From NCBI RefSeq assembly GCF_040807025.1, contig NC_090944.1, positions 5,546,068-5,610,067 on the forward strand: 64,000 nt of DNA, in the 5' to 3' direction. Both the position numbers and the translations under genes were made by a program. A model generated the notes under the pieces. It did not search any database. It saw only the letters and a program-made list of their open reading frames with translations, and was not told the DNA's origin. This document shows positions 32,760 to 46,100 of the stretch, piece by piece (position 1 is the first letter of the stretch; each line of letters begins with the position of its first letter). Origin of the DNA: Struthio camelus (taxonomy: Eukaryota > Chordata > Aves > Struthioniformes > Struthionidae).

Positions 32760-33005
32760 CAAGCTGCCTCGGCCCTCAGGTGCCCAACGGGACAGGGCCT
32801 GCGAGATTGCTGGTGGGGCGCTGCTGGCGCATCGGAGGCTCGAAGGCATCATCTTGGGCTGCTGCAGAAGGGCAGGTGAGAGGCAAGTGGGGGACGGAGC
32901 AGGCGCAGAGGCGGCAAGAGGTGGAGAGCAAGGGCTTGCCTGAGAAGAAGCAAGGGGCTGCTGCTCATGCAAAAGAGCCAGCAGCACACTCGTGCTGCAC
33001 TAGTG
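32760..33005. other. Spacer between the two relics
   Basis: G-rich, no recognisable exon or repeat beyond general low-complexity similarity to neighbouring intronic sequence. Confidence 0.35.
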
Positions 33006-33009
33006 CGAG

Positions 33010-33970
33010 AGCTTTGCCGAGGACAATGAGGCAGAGAGAGAGGAAGGAGGAGGCTGGAGGTGAGCAACCGCATGCAAGAGTGAGTGCGGCACTGTGCAGC
33101 TGGTCGCAGCAAGAAATCGCCGCCGCTGCCGGCACCCACATGCCTCTGGCGCAGGCAAGGCTTGGCAGAGGAGCTGCCCTCGCTCACTCTGTGTGTGCCT
33201 CTTCTTGCAGCAGCCTGTGTGGTGCACAAGGAAGCGGAGGAGGAGTGTGCAGAAGGCAGGAGGCAGGGTAGGCAGAGAGGCCTTGGCTGCAGGGCATCAG
33301 GCTGTGCGAGAGACCGTGATGCGGGGGGCTCCCTGAATGTGTGCCTGTGGGCCTTGCAGCTGCGGCGTGGCCCTGGGGAGACTGAGGGCAGGATGGAGCC
33401 CAGAGGCAGAGAGGTGCTCATGGCGTGGCTGAGGTGCAGAGGCCAAGGAGGGGATGGGTGTTGGGAGTGCTGAAGAGCAGGCAATGGCTTAGGGAGGGCC
33501 AGGGTAAATGGAAAGGCTGCCGCAGAGCTGCCCGAAAGGCTGCCTGGTGCTGAGACACAGCCCAGGCGCCCGGTGCAGGTGTGTCTGCAGGGCCCCTCTG
33601 TGCGGCAAGGCTGGGTGCCTTTGGGGCCTGCCTGGTGCAGGGGTGCCTGCTCAGGGGCAAAAGGGAGCCCTGAGGGAGGGTTGTCACCTGCTTTCTGCCT
33701 CCCAGGTGGAGCAAAGAGACATTGGGCAGCATGCGAGTGCCCCCATGCTGCCTATGGAAGATGCCCAGGTAGTGCTGGCTCTTGCCTGGCCAACAGCAGC
33801 CCCTGGCAGTGGCTCTGGTGGCTCTCAGCTAGGCAGGAGTGCTGAGGCAGAGGTGTGGTGGCATGCCACTCAGAGGGGAAGGCAGAGCTGTGACTGTGTC
33901 GCTGCGTGTGCTGCCAAGGGGCTGTGGGCAAGAGGAGCGGCCACAAGCCTTGTGCCTTGTTGTGACCCAG
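33010..33970 (+). pseudogene. Decayed paralogue of the four-exon gene, relic beta
   Basis: Keeps the splice architecture. An exon-2-like end with donor GGAG/GTGAGC at 33059/33060 is followed by an intron of 151 bases (150 in the intact gene). An exon-3-like segment 33211-33267 (57 versus 58 bases) follows a TTGCAGCAG double acceptor, with donor GTAGGC. Then come a 438-base intron and an exon-4-like acceptor CTGCCTCCCAG ending at 33705. The region 33262-33480 also resembles relic alpha at 32332-32560. The conserved EGHELLDCLPK core was not found downstream, so the coding end is lost. Confidence 0.65.
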
Positions 33971-34149
33971 GTGAGCTGCAGCTCCAAGCATCTGCGGAGT
34001 TCTCCAGAGGCGGAGACAGGAACAATCGGGAAGCTGCATGAGCCATGGCATACGCAGTGGTGGAGGGCGTGCGGGCTGCCTGCTGGGGGGTGAGTAGCCC
34101 CATTTCAAGAGGCTGCAGCTGAGGCTTTCAAGGAGCCAGCGACACAGTC

Positions 34150-37100
34150 TCTGCACTCCCAACACAACACCCAGATCCCCTCAGGACGCCGATAAGCCCA
34201 GCACCCCGAAAACAACGCCCAGAACCCCTCAGCACCCCCAACACACCGCCCAGATCTCCCCGGAACAAGGCCCAGATCCCCTCCGCACCCCCACTAAAAA
34301 AAGACCCAGCACCCGAAATACAAGCCCAGATCCCCTCTCCACCTCCATGACAGCTCCAGATCGCTGCTGCAAGCCGAGCACAAGGCCCACCACCCCCAAC
34401 ACAATGCCCAGATCTCCTCTGCACCACGGAAAAAAGGCCCAGCACGTCGAAAATAAGGACAGATTCCCTCAGCACCCCCACTACAAGCCCAGCACCTCCA
34501 AAACAAGGCCAGATCCCCTCAGCAACCCCTACCACAAGCCCTGCACCCCCAACGCAATGCCCCGATCCCCTCAGCAACCCCAAAACAAGGCCCAGATCCC
34601 CTCAGCACCCCCAAAACAAGGCCCAACAGCTCCAACACAACGCCCAGCTCCACTCTGCACTTCCACAAAAAGCCCAGCAGCCTGCATGACAAGCCAAGCA
34701 CCTCGAAAACAAGCACCCCCAACACAATGCCCCGATCCCCTCAGCACCCCCACAACAGGGCCCAGATCCCCTCAGCAAACCCATTCCAAGACCAGCTCCC
34801 CCGACACAAAGCCCAGATCCCCTCAGAACCCTGACCACAAGCCCAGCACCCCCAACACAATGCCCAGATTTCCTCTGCACCACGGAAAAAAGGCCCAGCA
34901 CCTCGAAAACAAAGCCAGATCCCTTCAGCACCCCCACTACAAGCCCCGCACCTCCAAAACAACGCCCTGATCACCTCAGCACCCCACCACACGCCCTGCA
35001 CCCCCAACGCAATGCCCAGATCCCCTCAGCAACCCCATAACAAGGCCCAGATCCCCTCAGCAAACCCATTACAAGACCAGCTCCCCCGACACAAGGCCCA
35101 CATCCCCTCTGCACCCCCACAAAAAGCCCAGATCCCCTGCAAAACAAGCCCAGCACCTCGAAAACAAGCCCCATATTCCCTCAGCAGCCCCACAACAATG
35201 CCCAGATCCTCTCTGCACCCCAAAAACAAGGCCAGCACCCCCAAAACAAGGCCAGCACCTTGAAAACAAGCCCCAGATCCCCTCAGGACCCCCACAAACA
35301 GGCCCAGATCCGGTCAGCACCACCGACACATAGCCCAGATCCCCTAGGCACTCCCACACGCCCAACAAACCAAAAACACAGCCTAAATCACCTCAGCATC
35401 CCCACCACAAGCCCAGCACTCCAAAAACAACGCGCAGCACCCCCAAAACAACGCTCGGATCCCCTCTGCACCCCCACCACAAGCCCAGCACCCCCAACAC
35501 AATGCCCCAGATCCCCTCTGCACCCCCAACGCAATGCCCAGATCCCCTCAGCACCCCTACCACAAGCCCAGCACCCCCAATACAATGCCCCGATCCCCTC
35601 AGCACCCCCACCAGAAGCCCCGCACCTCCAACACAATGCCCCAGATCCCCTCAGAACCCCAAAACAAGGCCCAGATCCCCTCAGCAAACCCATGACAAGA
35701 CCAGCTCCCCCGACACAAGGCCCACATCCCCTCAGCACCCCCAAAACAAGGCCCAGCAACTCCAACACAACGCCCAGCTCCCCTCTGCACTTCCACAAAA
35801 AGCCCAGCAGCCTGCATGACAAGCCCAGCACCTCAAAACAAGCCCCATATTCCCTCAGCACCCCCACAAGAAGGTCCAGATCCCCTCAGCACCCCCATGA
35901 CAAGCCCAGATGCCCTCTGCACTCCCACAAGCCCAACACAACAAACACACAGCCCAGATCCCCTCTGCACCCCCATAACAGGCCCAACACCTCCAATACA
36001 AGCCCCAGATCCCCTCCGCACTGGCACAACACGCCCAGCACCCCTAACACAAGCCCAGATCCCCTCAGCACCACTATGACAAGTCCAGCACCCCCAACAC
36101 AATGCCCAGATCCCCTCTGCGCCCCCACAACAAAGCCCAGCACTTCAAAAACAATGCCCAGATCCCCTCAGCACCCCTAAAACAAAGCCCAGCAACTCCA
36201 ACACAACGCCCAGCTCCCCTCTGCACTTCCACAAAAAGCCCAGCAGCCTGCATGACAAGCCCAGCACCTCAAAACAAGCCCCATATTCCCTCAGCACCCC
36301 CACAAGAAGGTCCGGATCCCCTCAGCACCCCCATGACAAGCCCAGATGCCCTCTGCACTCCCACAAGCCCAACACAACAAACACACAGCCCAGATCCCCT
36401 CTGCACACCCATAACAGGCCCAACACCTCCAATACAAGCCCCAGATCCCCTCAGCACTCACACAACACGCCCAGCACCCCCAACACAATGCCCAGATCTC
36501 CTCTACACCACGGAAAAAAAGGCCCCGCACCTCGAAAACATGGCCAGATCCCCTCAGCACCCCCACTACAAGCCCCGCACCTCCAAAACAATGCCCCGGA
36601 TCACCTCAGCAGCCCCACCACAACGCCCAGATCCCCTCTGCACCCCCAACGCAATGCCCAGATCCCCTCAGCACCCCTACCCCAAGCCCAGCACCCCCAA
36701 CACAATGCCCCGATCCCCTCAGCACCCCTACCACAAGCCCTGCACCCCCAACACAATGCCCCAGATCCACTCAGAACCCCAAAACAAGGCCCATATCCCC
36801 TCAGCAAACCCATTACAAGACCAGCTCCCCCGACACAAGGCCCACATCCCCTCAGCACCCCCAAAACAAGGCCCAGCAACTCCAACACATCGCCCAGCTC
36901 CCCTCTGCACTTCCACAAAAAGCCCAGCAGCCTGCATGACAAGCCCAGCACCTCAAAACAAGCCCCATATTCCCTCAGCACCCCAACAAGAAGGTCCAAA
37001 TCCCCTCAGCACCCCCATGACAAGCCCAGATGCCCTCTGCACTCCCACAAGCCCAACACAACAAACACACAGCCCAGATCCCCTCAGCACCCCCACCACA

Positions 37101-40100
37101 AGCCCAGCACCCCCAACACAACGCCCAGATCCCGTTCAGTACCCTCATGACAAGACCAGCACCCCCAACACAACACCCAGCTCCACTGAGCAGCCCGAAA
37201 ACAAGCCTCGCACCCCCAACACAACACCCAGATCCCCCAAAACTAGGCCCAGCACCTCCAACACAATGCCCAGCTCCCCTCTGCACCCCCAAAACAAGCC
37301 CAGCCCCCGCAACACAAGCCCAACACCTCAAAAACAAGCCCAGATCCCCTCAACACTCCCACAAGCTCAACACAACAAACACACAGCCCAGATCCCCTCT
37401 GCACCCCCATAACAGGCCCAACACCTCCAATACAAGCCCCAGATCCCCTCAGCACCCCCACCACAAGCCCAGCACCCCCAACACAATGCCCAGATCTCCT
37501 CTACACCACGGAAAAAAAGGCCCCGCACCTCGAAAACATGGCCAGATCCCCTCAGCACCCCCACTACAAGCCCCGCACCTCCAAAACAATGCCCCGGATC
37601 ACCTCAGCAGCCCCACCACAACGCCCAGATTCCCTCTGCACCCCCAACGCAATGGCCAGATCCCCCCAGCACCCCTACCCCAAGCCCAGCACCCCCAACA
37701 CAATGCCCCGATCCCCTCAGCACCCCTACCACAAGCCCTGCACCCCCAACACAATGCCCCAGATCCCCTCAGAACCCCAAAACAAGGCCCATATCCCCTC
37801 AGCAAACCCATTACAAGACCAGCTCCCCTGACACAAGGCCCACATCCCCTCAGCACCCCCAAAACAAGGCCCAGCAACTCCAACACATCGCCCAGCTCCC
37901 CTCTGCACTTCCACAAAAAGCCCAGCAGCCTGCATGACAAGCCCAGCACCTCAAAACAAGCCCCATATTCCCTCAGCACCCCCACAAGAAGGTCCAAATC
38001 CCCTCAGCACCCCCATGACAAGCCCAGATGCCCTCTGCACTCCCACAAGCCCAACACAACAAACACACAGCCCAGATCCCCTCTGCACCCCCATAACAGG
38101 CCCAACACCTCCAATACAAGCCCCAGATCCCCTCCGCACTGGCACAACACGCCCAGCACCCCTAACACAAGCCCAGATCCCCTCAGCACCACTATGACAA
38201 GTCCAGCACCCCCAACACAATGCCCAGATCCCCTCTGCACCCCCACAACAAAGCCCAGCACTTCAAAAACAATGCCCAGATCCCCTCAGCACCCCTAAAA
38301 CAAAGCCCAGCAACTCCAACACAACGCCCAGCTCCCCTCTGCACTTCCACAAAAAGCCCAGCAGCCTGCATGACAAGCCCAGCACCTCAAAACAAGCCCC
38401 ATATTCCCTCAGCACCCCCACAAGAAGGTCCGGATCCCCTCAGCACCCCCATGACAAGCCCAGATGCCCTCTGCACTCCCACAAGCCCAACACAACAAAC
38501 ACACAGCCCAGATCCCCTCTGCACCCCCATAACAGGCCCAACACCTCCAATACAAGCCCCAGATCCCCTCCGCACTCGCACAACATGCCCAGCACCCCTA
38601 ACACAAGCCCAGATCCCCTCAGCACCACTATGACAAGTCCAGCACCTCAAAAACAATGCCCAGATCCCCTCTGCGCCCCCACAACAAAGCCCAGCACTTC
38701 AAAAACAATGCCCAGATCCCCTCAGCACCCCCACCACAAGCCCAGCACCCCCAACACAACGCCCAGATCCCTTCAGTACCCTCATGACAAGACTAGCACC
38801 CCCAACACAACACCCAGCTCCACTGAGCAGCCCGAAAACAAGCCTAGCACCCCCAACACAACACCCAGATCCCCCAAAACTAGGCCCAGCACCTCCAACA
38901 CAATGCCCAGCTCCCCTCTGCACCCCCAAAACAAGCCCAGCCCCCGCAACACAAGCCCAACACCTCAAAAACAAGCCCAGATCCCCTCAACACTCCCACA
39001 AGCTCAACACAACAAACACACAGCCCAGATCCCCTCTGCACCCCCATAACAGGCCCAACACCTCCAATACAAGCCCCAGATCCCCTCAGCACCCCCACCA
39101 CAAGCCCAGCACCCCCAACACAATGCCCAGATCTCCTCTACACCATGGAAAAAAAGGCCCCGCACCTCGAAAACATGGCCAGATCCCCTCAGCACCCCCA
39201 CTACAAGCCCCGCACCTCCAAAACAATGCCCCGGATCACCTCAGCAGCCCCACCACAACGCCCAGATCCCCTCTGCACCCCCAACGCAATGGCCAGATCC
39301 CCCCAGCACCCCTACCCCAAGCCCAGCACCCCCAACACAATGCCCCGATCCCCTCAGCACCCCTACCACAAGCCCTGCACCCCCAACACAATGCCCCAGA
39401 TCCCCTCAGAACCCCAAAACAAGGCCCACATCCCCTCAGCAAACCCATTACAAGACCAGCTCCCCCGACACAAGGCCCACATCCCCTCAGCACCCCCAAA
39501 ACAAGGCCCAGCAACTCCAACACAACGCCCACCTCCCCTCTGCACTTCCACAAAAAGCCCAGCAGCCTGCATGACAAGCCCAGCACCTCAAAACAAGCCC
39601 CATATTCCCTCAGCACCCCCACAAGAAGGTCCAAATCCCCTCAGCACCCCCATGACAAGCCCAGATCCCCTCTGCACTCCCACAAGCCCAACACAACAAA
39701 CACACAGCCCAGATCCCCTCTGCACACCCATAACAGGCCCAACACCTCCAATACAAGCCCCAGATCCCCTCCGCACTGGCACAACACGCCCAGCACCCCT
39801 AACACAAGCCCAGATCCCCTCAGCACCACTATGACAAGTCCAGCACCTCAAAAACAATGCCCAGATCCCCTCTGCACCCCCACAACAAAGCCCAGCACTT
39901 CAAAAACAATGCCCAGATGCCCTCAGCACCCCCACCACAAGCCCAGCACCCCCAACACAACGCCCAGATCCCTTCAGTACCCTCATGACAAGACCAGCAC
40001 CCCCAACACAACACCCAGCTCCACTGAGCAGCCCGAAAACAAGCCTAGCACCCCCAACACAACACCCAGATCCCCCAAAACTAGGCCCAGCACCTCCAAC

Positions 40101-43100
40101 ACAATGCCCAGCTCCCCTCTGCACCCCCAAAACAAGCCCAGCCCCCGCAACACAAGCCCAACACCTCAAAAACAAGCCCCTGATCCCCTCAACACTCCCA
40201 CAAGCTCTACACAACAAACACACAGCCCAATCCCCTCTGCACCCCCATAACAGGCCCAACACCTCCAATACAAGCCCCAGATCCCCTCCGCACTCGCACA
40301 ACATGCCCAGCACCCCCAACACAATGCCCAGATCCGCTCAGCACCACTATGACAAGTCCAGCACCCCCAACACAAGGCCCTGATCCCCTCGGCACCCCCA
40401 CAACAAAGCCCAGCACCCCAAACACAAAGCCCAGATCCCCTCAGCATCCCCACCACAAGCCCAGCAGTCCAAAAACAACACCCAGCACCCCCAACACAAT
40501 GCCCCGATCCCCTCAGCACCCCCAACACAATGCCCAGATCCCCTCAGCACCCCCACCACAAGGCCCTGATCCCCTCTGCACTCCCAAAACACATCCAGCA
40601 CCTCGAAAACAAGCCGCTGATCCCCTCAGTACCCCCAATACAAGGCCCCGTTCTCCTGAGCACCCCCACCACAACGCCCAGATCCCCTCTGCACCCCCAC
40701 CACAAGCCCAGCACCCCCAACACAATGCCCAGATTTCCTCTGCACCACGGAAAAAAAGGCCCAGCACCTCGAAAACATGGCCAGATCCCCTCAGCACCCC
40801 CACTACAAGCCCCGCACCTCCAAAACAATGCCCCGATCACCTCAGAAGCCCCACCACAAGCCCTGCACCCCCAACGCAATGCCCAGATCCCCTCAGCACC
40901 CCTACCCCAAGCACAGCACCCCCAACACAATGCCCAGATCCCCTCAGCAAACCCATGACAAGACCAGCTCCCCTGACACAAGGCCCACATCCCCTCAGCA
41001 CCCCCAAAACAAGGCCCAGCAACTCCAACACAACGCCCAGCTCCCCTCTGCACTTCCACAAAAAGCCCAGCAGCCTGCATGACAAGCCCAGCACCTCAAA
41101 ACAAGCCCCATATTCCCTCAGCACCCCCACAAGAAGGTCCAGATCCCCTCAGCACCCCCATGACAAGCCCAGATGCCCTCTGCACTCCCACAAGCCCAAC
41201 ACAACAAACACACAGCCCAGATCCCCTCTGCACACCCATAACAGGCCCAACACCTCCAATACAAGCCCCAGATCCCCTCCGCACTGGCACAACACGCCCA
41301 GCACCCCTAACACAAGCCCAGATCCCCTCAGCACCACTATGACAAGTCCAGCACCTCAAAAACAATGCCCAGATCCCCTCTGCACCCCCACAACAAAGCC
41401 CAGCACTTCAAAAACAATGCCCAGATGCCCTCAGCACCCCCACCACAAGCCCAGCACCCCCAACACAACGCCCAGATCCCTTCAGTACCCTCATGACAAG
41501 ACTAGCACCCCCAACACAACACCCAGCTCCACTGAGCAGCCCGAAAACAAGCCTAGCACCCCCAACACAACACCCAGATCCCCCAAAACTAGGCCCAGCA
41601 CCTCCAACACAATGCCCAGCTCCCCTCTGCACCCCCAAAACAAGCCCAGCCCCCGCAACACAAGCCCAACACCTCAAAAACAAGCCCAGATCCCCTCAAC
41701 ACTCCCACAAGCTCAACACAACAAACACACAGCCCAGATCCCCTCTGCACCCCCATAACAGGCCCAACACCTCCAATACAAGCCCCAGATCCCCTCAGCA
41801 CCCCCACCACAAGCCCAGCACCCCCAACACAATGCCCAGATCTCCTCTACACCATGGAAAAAAAGGCCCCGCACCTCGAAAACATGGCCAGATCCCCTCA
41901 GCACCCCCACTACAAGCCCCGCACCTCCAAAACAATGCCCCGGATCACCTCAGCAGCCCCACCACAACGCCCAGATCCCCTCTGCACCCCCAACGCAATG
42001 GCCAGATCCCCCCAGCACCCCTACCCCAAGCCCAGCACCCCCAACACAATGCCCCGATCCCCTCAGCACCCCTACCACAAGCCCTGCACCCCCAACACAA
42101 TGCCCCAGATCCCCTCAGAACCCCAAAACAAGGCCCACATCCCCTCAGCAAACCCATTACAAGACCAGCTCCCCCGACACAAGGCCCACATCCCCTCAGC
42201 ACCCCCAAAACAAGGCCCAGCAACTCCAACACAACGCCCACCTCCCCTCTGCACTTCCACAAAAAGCCCAGCAGCCTGCATGACAAGCCCAGCACCTCAA
42301 AACAAGCCCCATATTCCCTCAGCACCCCCACAAGAAGGTCCAAATCCCCTCAGCACCCCCATGACAAGCCCAGATCCCCTCTGCACTCCCACAAGCCCAA
42401 AACAACAAATAATGCCCAGATCCCCTCGGCACACCCATAACAGGCCCAACACCTCCAATACAAGCCCCAGATCCCCTCCGCACTGGCACAACACGCCCAG
42501 CACCCCTAACACAAGCCCAGATCCCCTCAGCACCACTATGACAAGTCCAGCACCCCCAACACAATGCCCAGATCCCCTCTGCACCCCCACAACAAAGCCC
42601 AGCACTTCAAAAACAATGCCCAGATCCCCTCAGCACCCCTAAAACAAAGCCCAGCAAATCCAACACAACGCCCAGCTCCCCTCTGCACTTCCACAAAAAG
42701 CCCAGCAGCCTGCATGACAAGCCCAGCACCTCAAAACAAGCCCCATATTCCCTCAGCACCCCCACAAGAAGGTCCGGATCCCCTCAGCACCCCCATGACA
42801 AGCCCAGATGCCCTCTGCACTCCCACAAGCCCAACACAACAAACACACAGCCCAGATCCCCTCTGCACCCCCATAACAGGCCCAACACCTCCAATACAAG
42901 CCCCAGATCCCCTCCGCACTGGCACAACACGCCCAGCACCCCTAACACAAGCCCAGATCCCCTCAGCACCACTATGACAAGTCCAGCACCTCAAAAACAA
43001 TGCCCAGATCCCCTCTGCACCCCCACAACAAAGCCCAACACAACAAACACACAGCCCAGATCCCCTCAGCACCCCCACAACAAGCCCAGCACCCCCAACA

Positions 43101-46100
43101 CAACGCCCAGATCCCCTTCAGTACCCTCATGACAAGACCAGCACCCCCAACACAACACCCAGCTCCACTGAGCAGCCCGAAAACAAGCCTCGCACCCCCA
43201 ACACAACACCCAGATCCCCCAAAACTAGGCCCAGCACCTCCAACACAATGCCCAGCTCCCCTCTGCACCCCCAAAACAAGCCCAGCCCCCGCAACACAAG
43301 CCCAACACCTCAAAAACAAGCCCAGATCCCCTCAACACTCCCACAAGCTCAACACAACAAACACACAGCCCAGATCCCCTCTGCACCCCCATAACAGGCC
43401 CAACACCTCCAATACAAGCCCCAGATCCCCTCCGCACCCCCACCACAAGCCCAGCACCCCCAACACAATGCCCAGATCTCCTCTACACCATGGAAAAAAA
43501 GGCCCCGCACCTCGAAAACATGGCCAGATCCCCTCAGCACCCCCACTACAAGCGCCGCACCTCCAAAACAATGCCCCGGATCACCTCAGCAGCCCCACCA
43601 CAACGCCCAGATCCCCTCTGCACCCCCAACGCAATGGCCAGATCCCCCCAGCACCCCTACCCCAAGCCCAGCACCCCCAACACAATGCCCCGATCCCCTC
43701 AGCACCCCTACCACAAGCCCTGCACCCCCAACACAATGCCCCAGATCCCCTCAGAACCCCAAAACAAGGCCCAGATCCCCTCAGCAAACCCATTGCAAGA
43801 CCAGCTCCCCTGACACAAGGCCCACATCCCCTCAGCACCCCCAAAACAAGGCCCAGCAACTCCAACACAACGCCCAGCTCCCCTCTGCACTTCCACAAAA
43901 AGCCCAGCAGCCTGCATGACAAGCCCAGCACCTCAAAACAAGCCCCATATTCCCTCAGCACCCCCACAAGAAGGTCCAGATCCCCTCAGCACCCCCATGA
44001 CAAGCCCAGATGCCCTCTGCACTCCCACAAGCCCAACACAACAAACACACAGCCCAGATCCCCTCTGCACCCCCATAACAGGCCCAACACCTCCAATACA
44101 AGCCCCAGATCCCCTCCGCACTCGCACAACATGCCCAGCACCCCTAACACAAGCCCAGATCCCCTCAGCACCACTATGACAAGTCCAGCACCTCAAAAAC
44201 AATGCCCAGATCCCCTCTGCACCCCCACAACAAAGCCCAGCACTTCAAAAACAATGCCCAGATCCCCTCAGCACCCCCACCACAAGCCCAGCACCCCCAA
44301 CACAACGCCCAGATCCCTTCAGTACCCTCATGACAAGACTAGCACCCCCAACACAACACCCAGCTCCACTGAGCAGCCCGAAAACAAGCCTAGCACCCCC
44401 AACACAACACCCAGATCCCCCAAAACTAGGCCCAGCACCTCCAACACAATGCCCAGCTCCCCTCTGCACCCCCAAAACAAGCCCAGCCCCCGCAACACAA
44501 GCCCAACACCTCAAAAACAAGCCCAGATCCCCTCAACACTCCCACAAGCTCAACACAACAAACACACAGCCCAGATCCCCTCTGCACCCCCATAACAGGC
44601 CCAACACCTCCAATACAAGCCCCAGATCCCCTCAGCACCCCCACCACAAGCCCAGCACCCCCAACACAATGCCCAGATCTCCTCTACACCATGGAAAAAA
44701 AGGCCCCGCACCTCGAAAACATGGCCAGATCCCCTCAGCACCCCCACTACAAGCGCCGCACCTCCAAAACAATGCCCCGGATCACCTCAGCAGCCCCACC
44801 ACAACGCCCAGATCCCCTCTGCACCCCCAACGCAATGGCCAGATCCCCCCAGCACCCCTACCCCAAGCCCAGCACCCCCAACACAATGCCCCGATCCCCT
44901 CAGCACCCCTACCACAAGCCCTGCACCCCCAACACAATGCCCCAGATCCCCTCAGAACCCCAAAACAAGGCCCACATCCCCTCAGCAAACCCATTACAAG
45001 ACCAGCTCCCCCGACACAAGGCCCACATCCCCTCAGCACCCCCAAAACAAGGCCCAGCAACTCCAACACAACGCCCACCTCCCCTCTGCACTTCCACAAA
45101 AAGCCCAGCAGCCTGCATGACAAGCCCAGCACCTCAAAACAAGCCCCATATTCCCTCAGCACCCCCACAAGAAGGTCCAAATCCCCTCAGCACCCCCATG
45201 ACAAGCCCAGATGCCCTCTGCACTCCCACAAGCCCAACACAACAAACACACAGCCCAGATCCCCTCTGCACACCCATAACAGGCCCAACACCTCCAATAC
45301 AAGCCCCAGATCCCCTCCGCACTCGCACAACATGCCCAGCACCCCTAACACAAGCCCAGATCCCCTCAGCACCACTATGACAAGTCCAGCACCTCAAAAA
45401 CAATGCCCAGATCCCCTCTGCACCCCCACAACAAAGCCCAGCACTTCAAAAACAATGCCCAGATGCCCTCAGCACCCCCACCACAAGCCCAGCACCCCCA
45501 ACACAACGCCCAGATCCCTTCAGTACCCTCATGACAAGACTAGCACCCCCAACACAACACCCAGCTCCACTGAGCAGCCCGAAAACAAGCCTAGCACCCC
45601 CAACACAACACCCAGATCCCCCAAAACTAGGCCCAGCACCTCCAACACAATGCCCAGCTCCCCTCTGCACCCCCAAAACAAGCCCAGCCCCCGCAACACA
45701 AGCCCAACACCTCAAAAACAAGCCCAGATCCCCTCAACACTCCCACAAGCTCAACACAACAAACACACAGCCCAGATCCCCTCTGCACCCCCATAACAGG
45801 CCCAACACCTCCAATACAAGCCCCAGATCCCCTCAGCACCCCCACCACAAGCCCAGCACCCCCAACACAATGCCCAGATCTCCTCTACACCATGGAAAAA
45901 AAGGCCCCGCACCTCGAAAACATGGCCAGATCCCCTCAGCACCCCCACTACAAGCGCCGCACCTCCAAAACAATGCCCCGGATCACCTCAGCAGCCCCAC
46001 CACAACGCCCAGATCCCCTCTGCACCCCCAACGCAATGGCCAGATCCCCCCAGCACCCCTACCCCAAGCCCAGCACCCCCAACACAATGCCCCGATCCCC

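Noticed and set aside
43000..44595. Open frame of 531 residues (and a matching one at 47038-48633) on the + strand
   Set aside because: Lies wholly in the minisatellite. The composite is 51 bases (17 codons), so frames stay open by periodicity on both strands. The product is a Pro/Ser/Thr-rich repeat with no start context, introns or domain.
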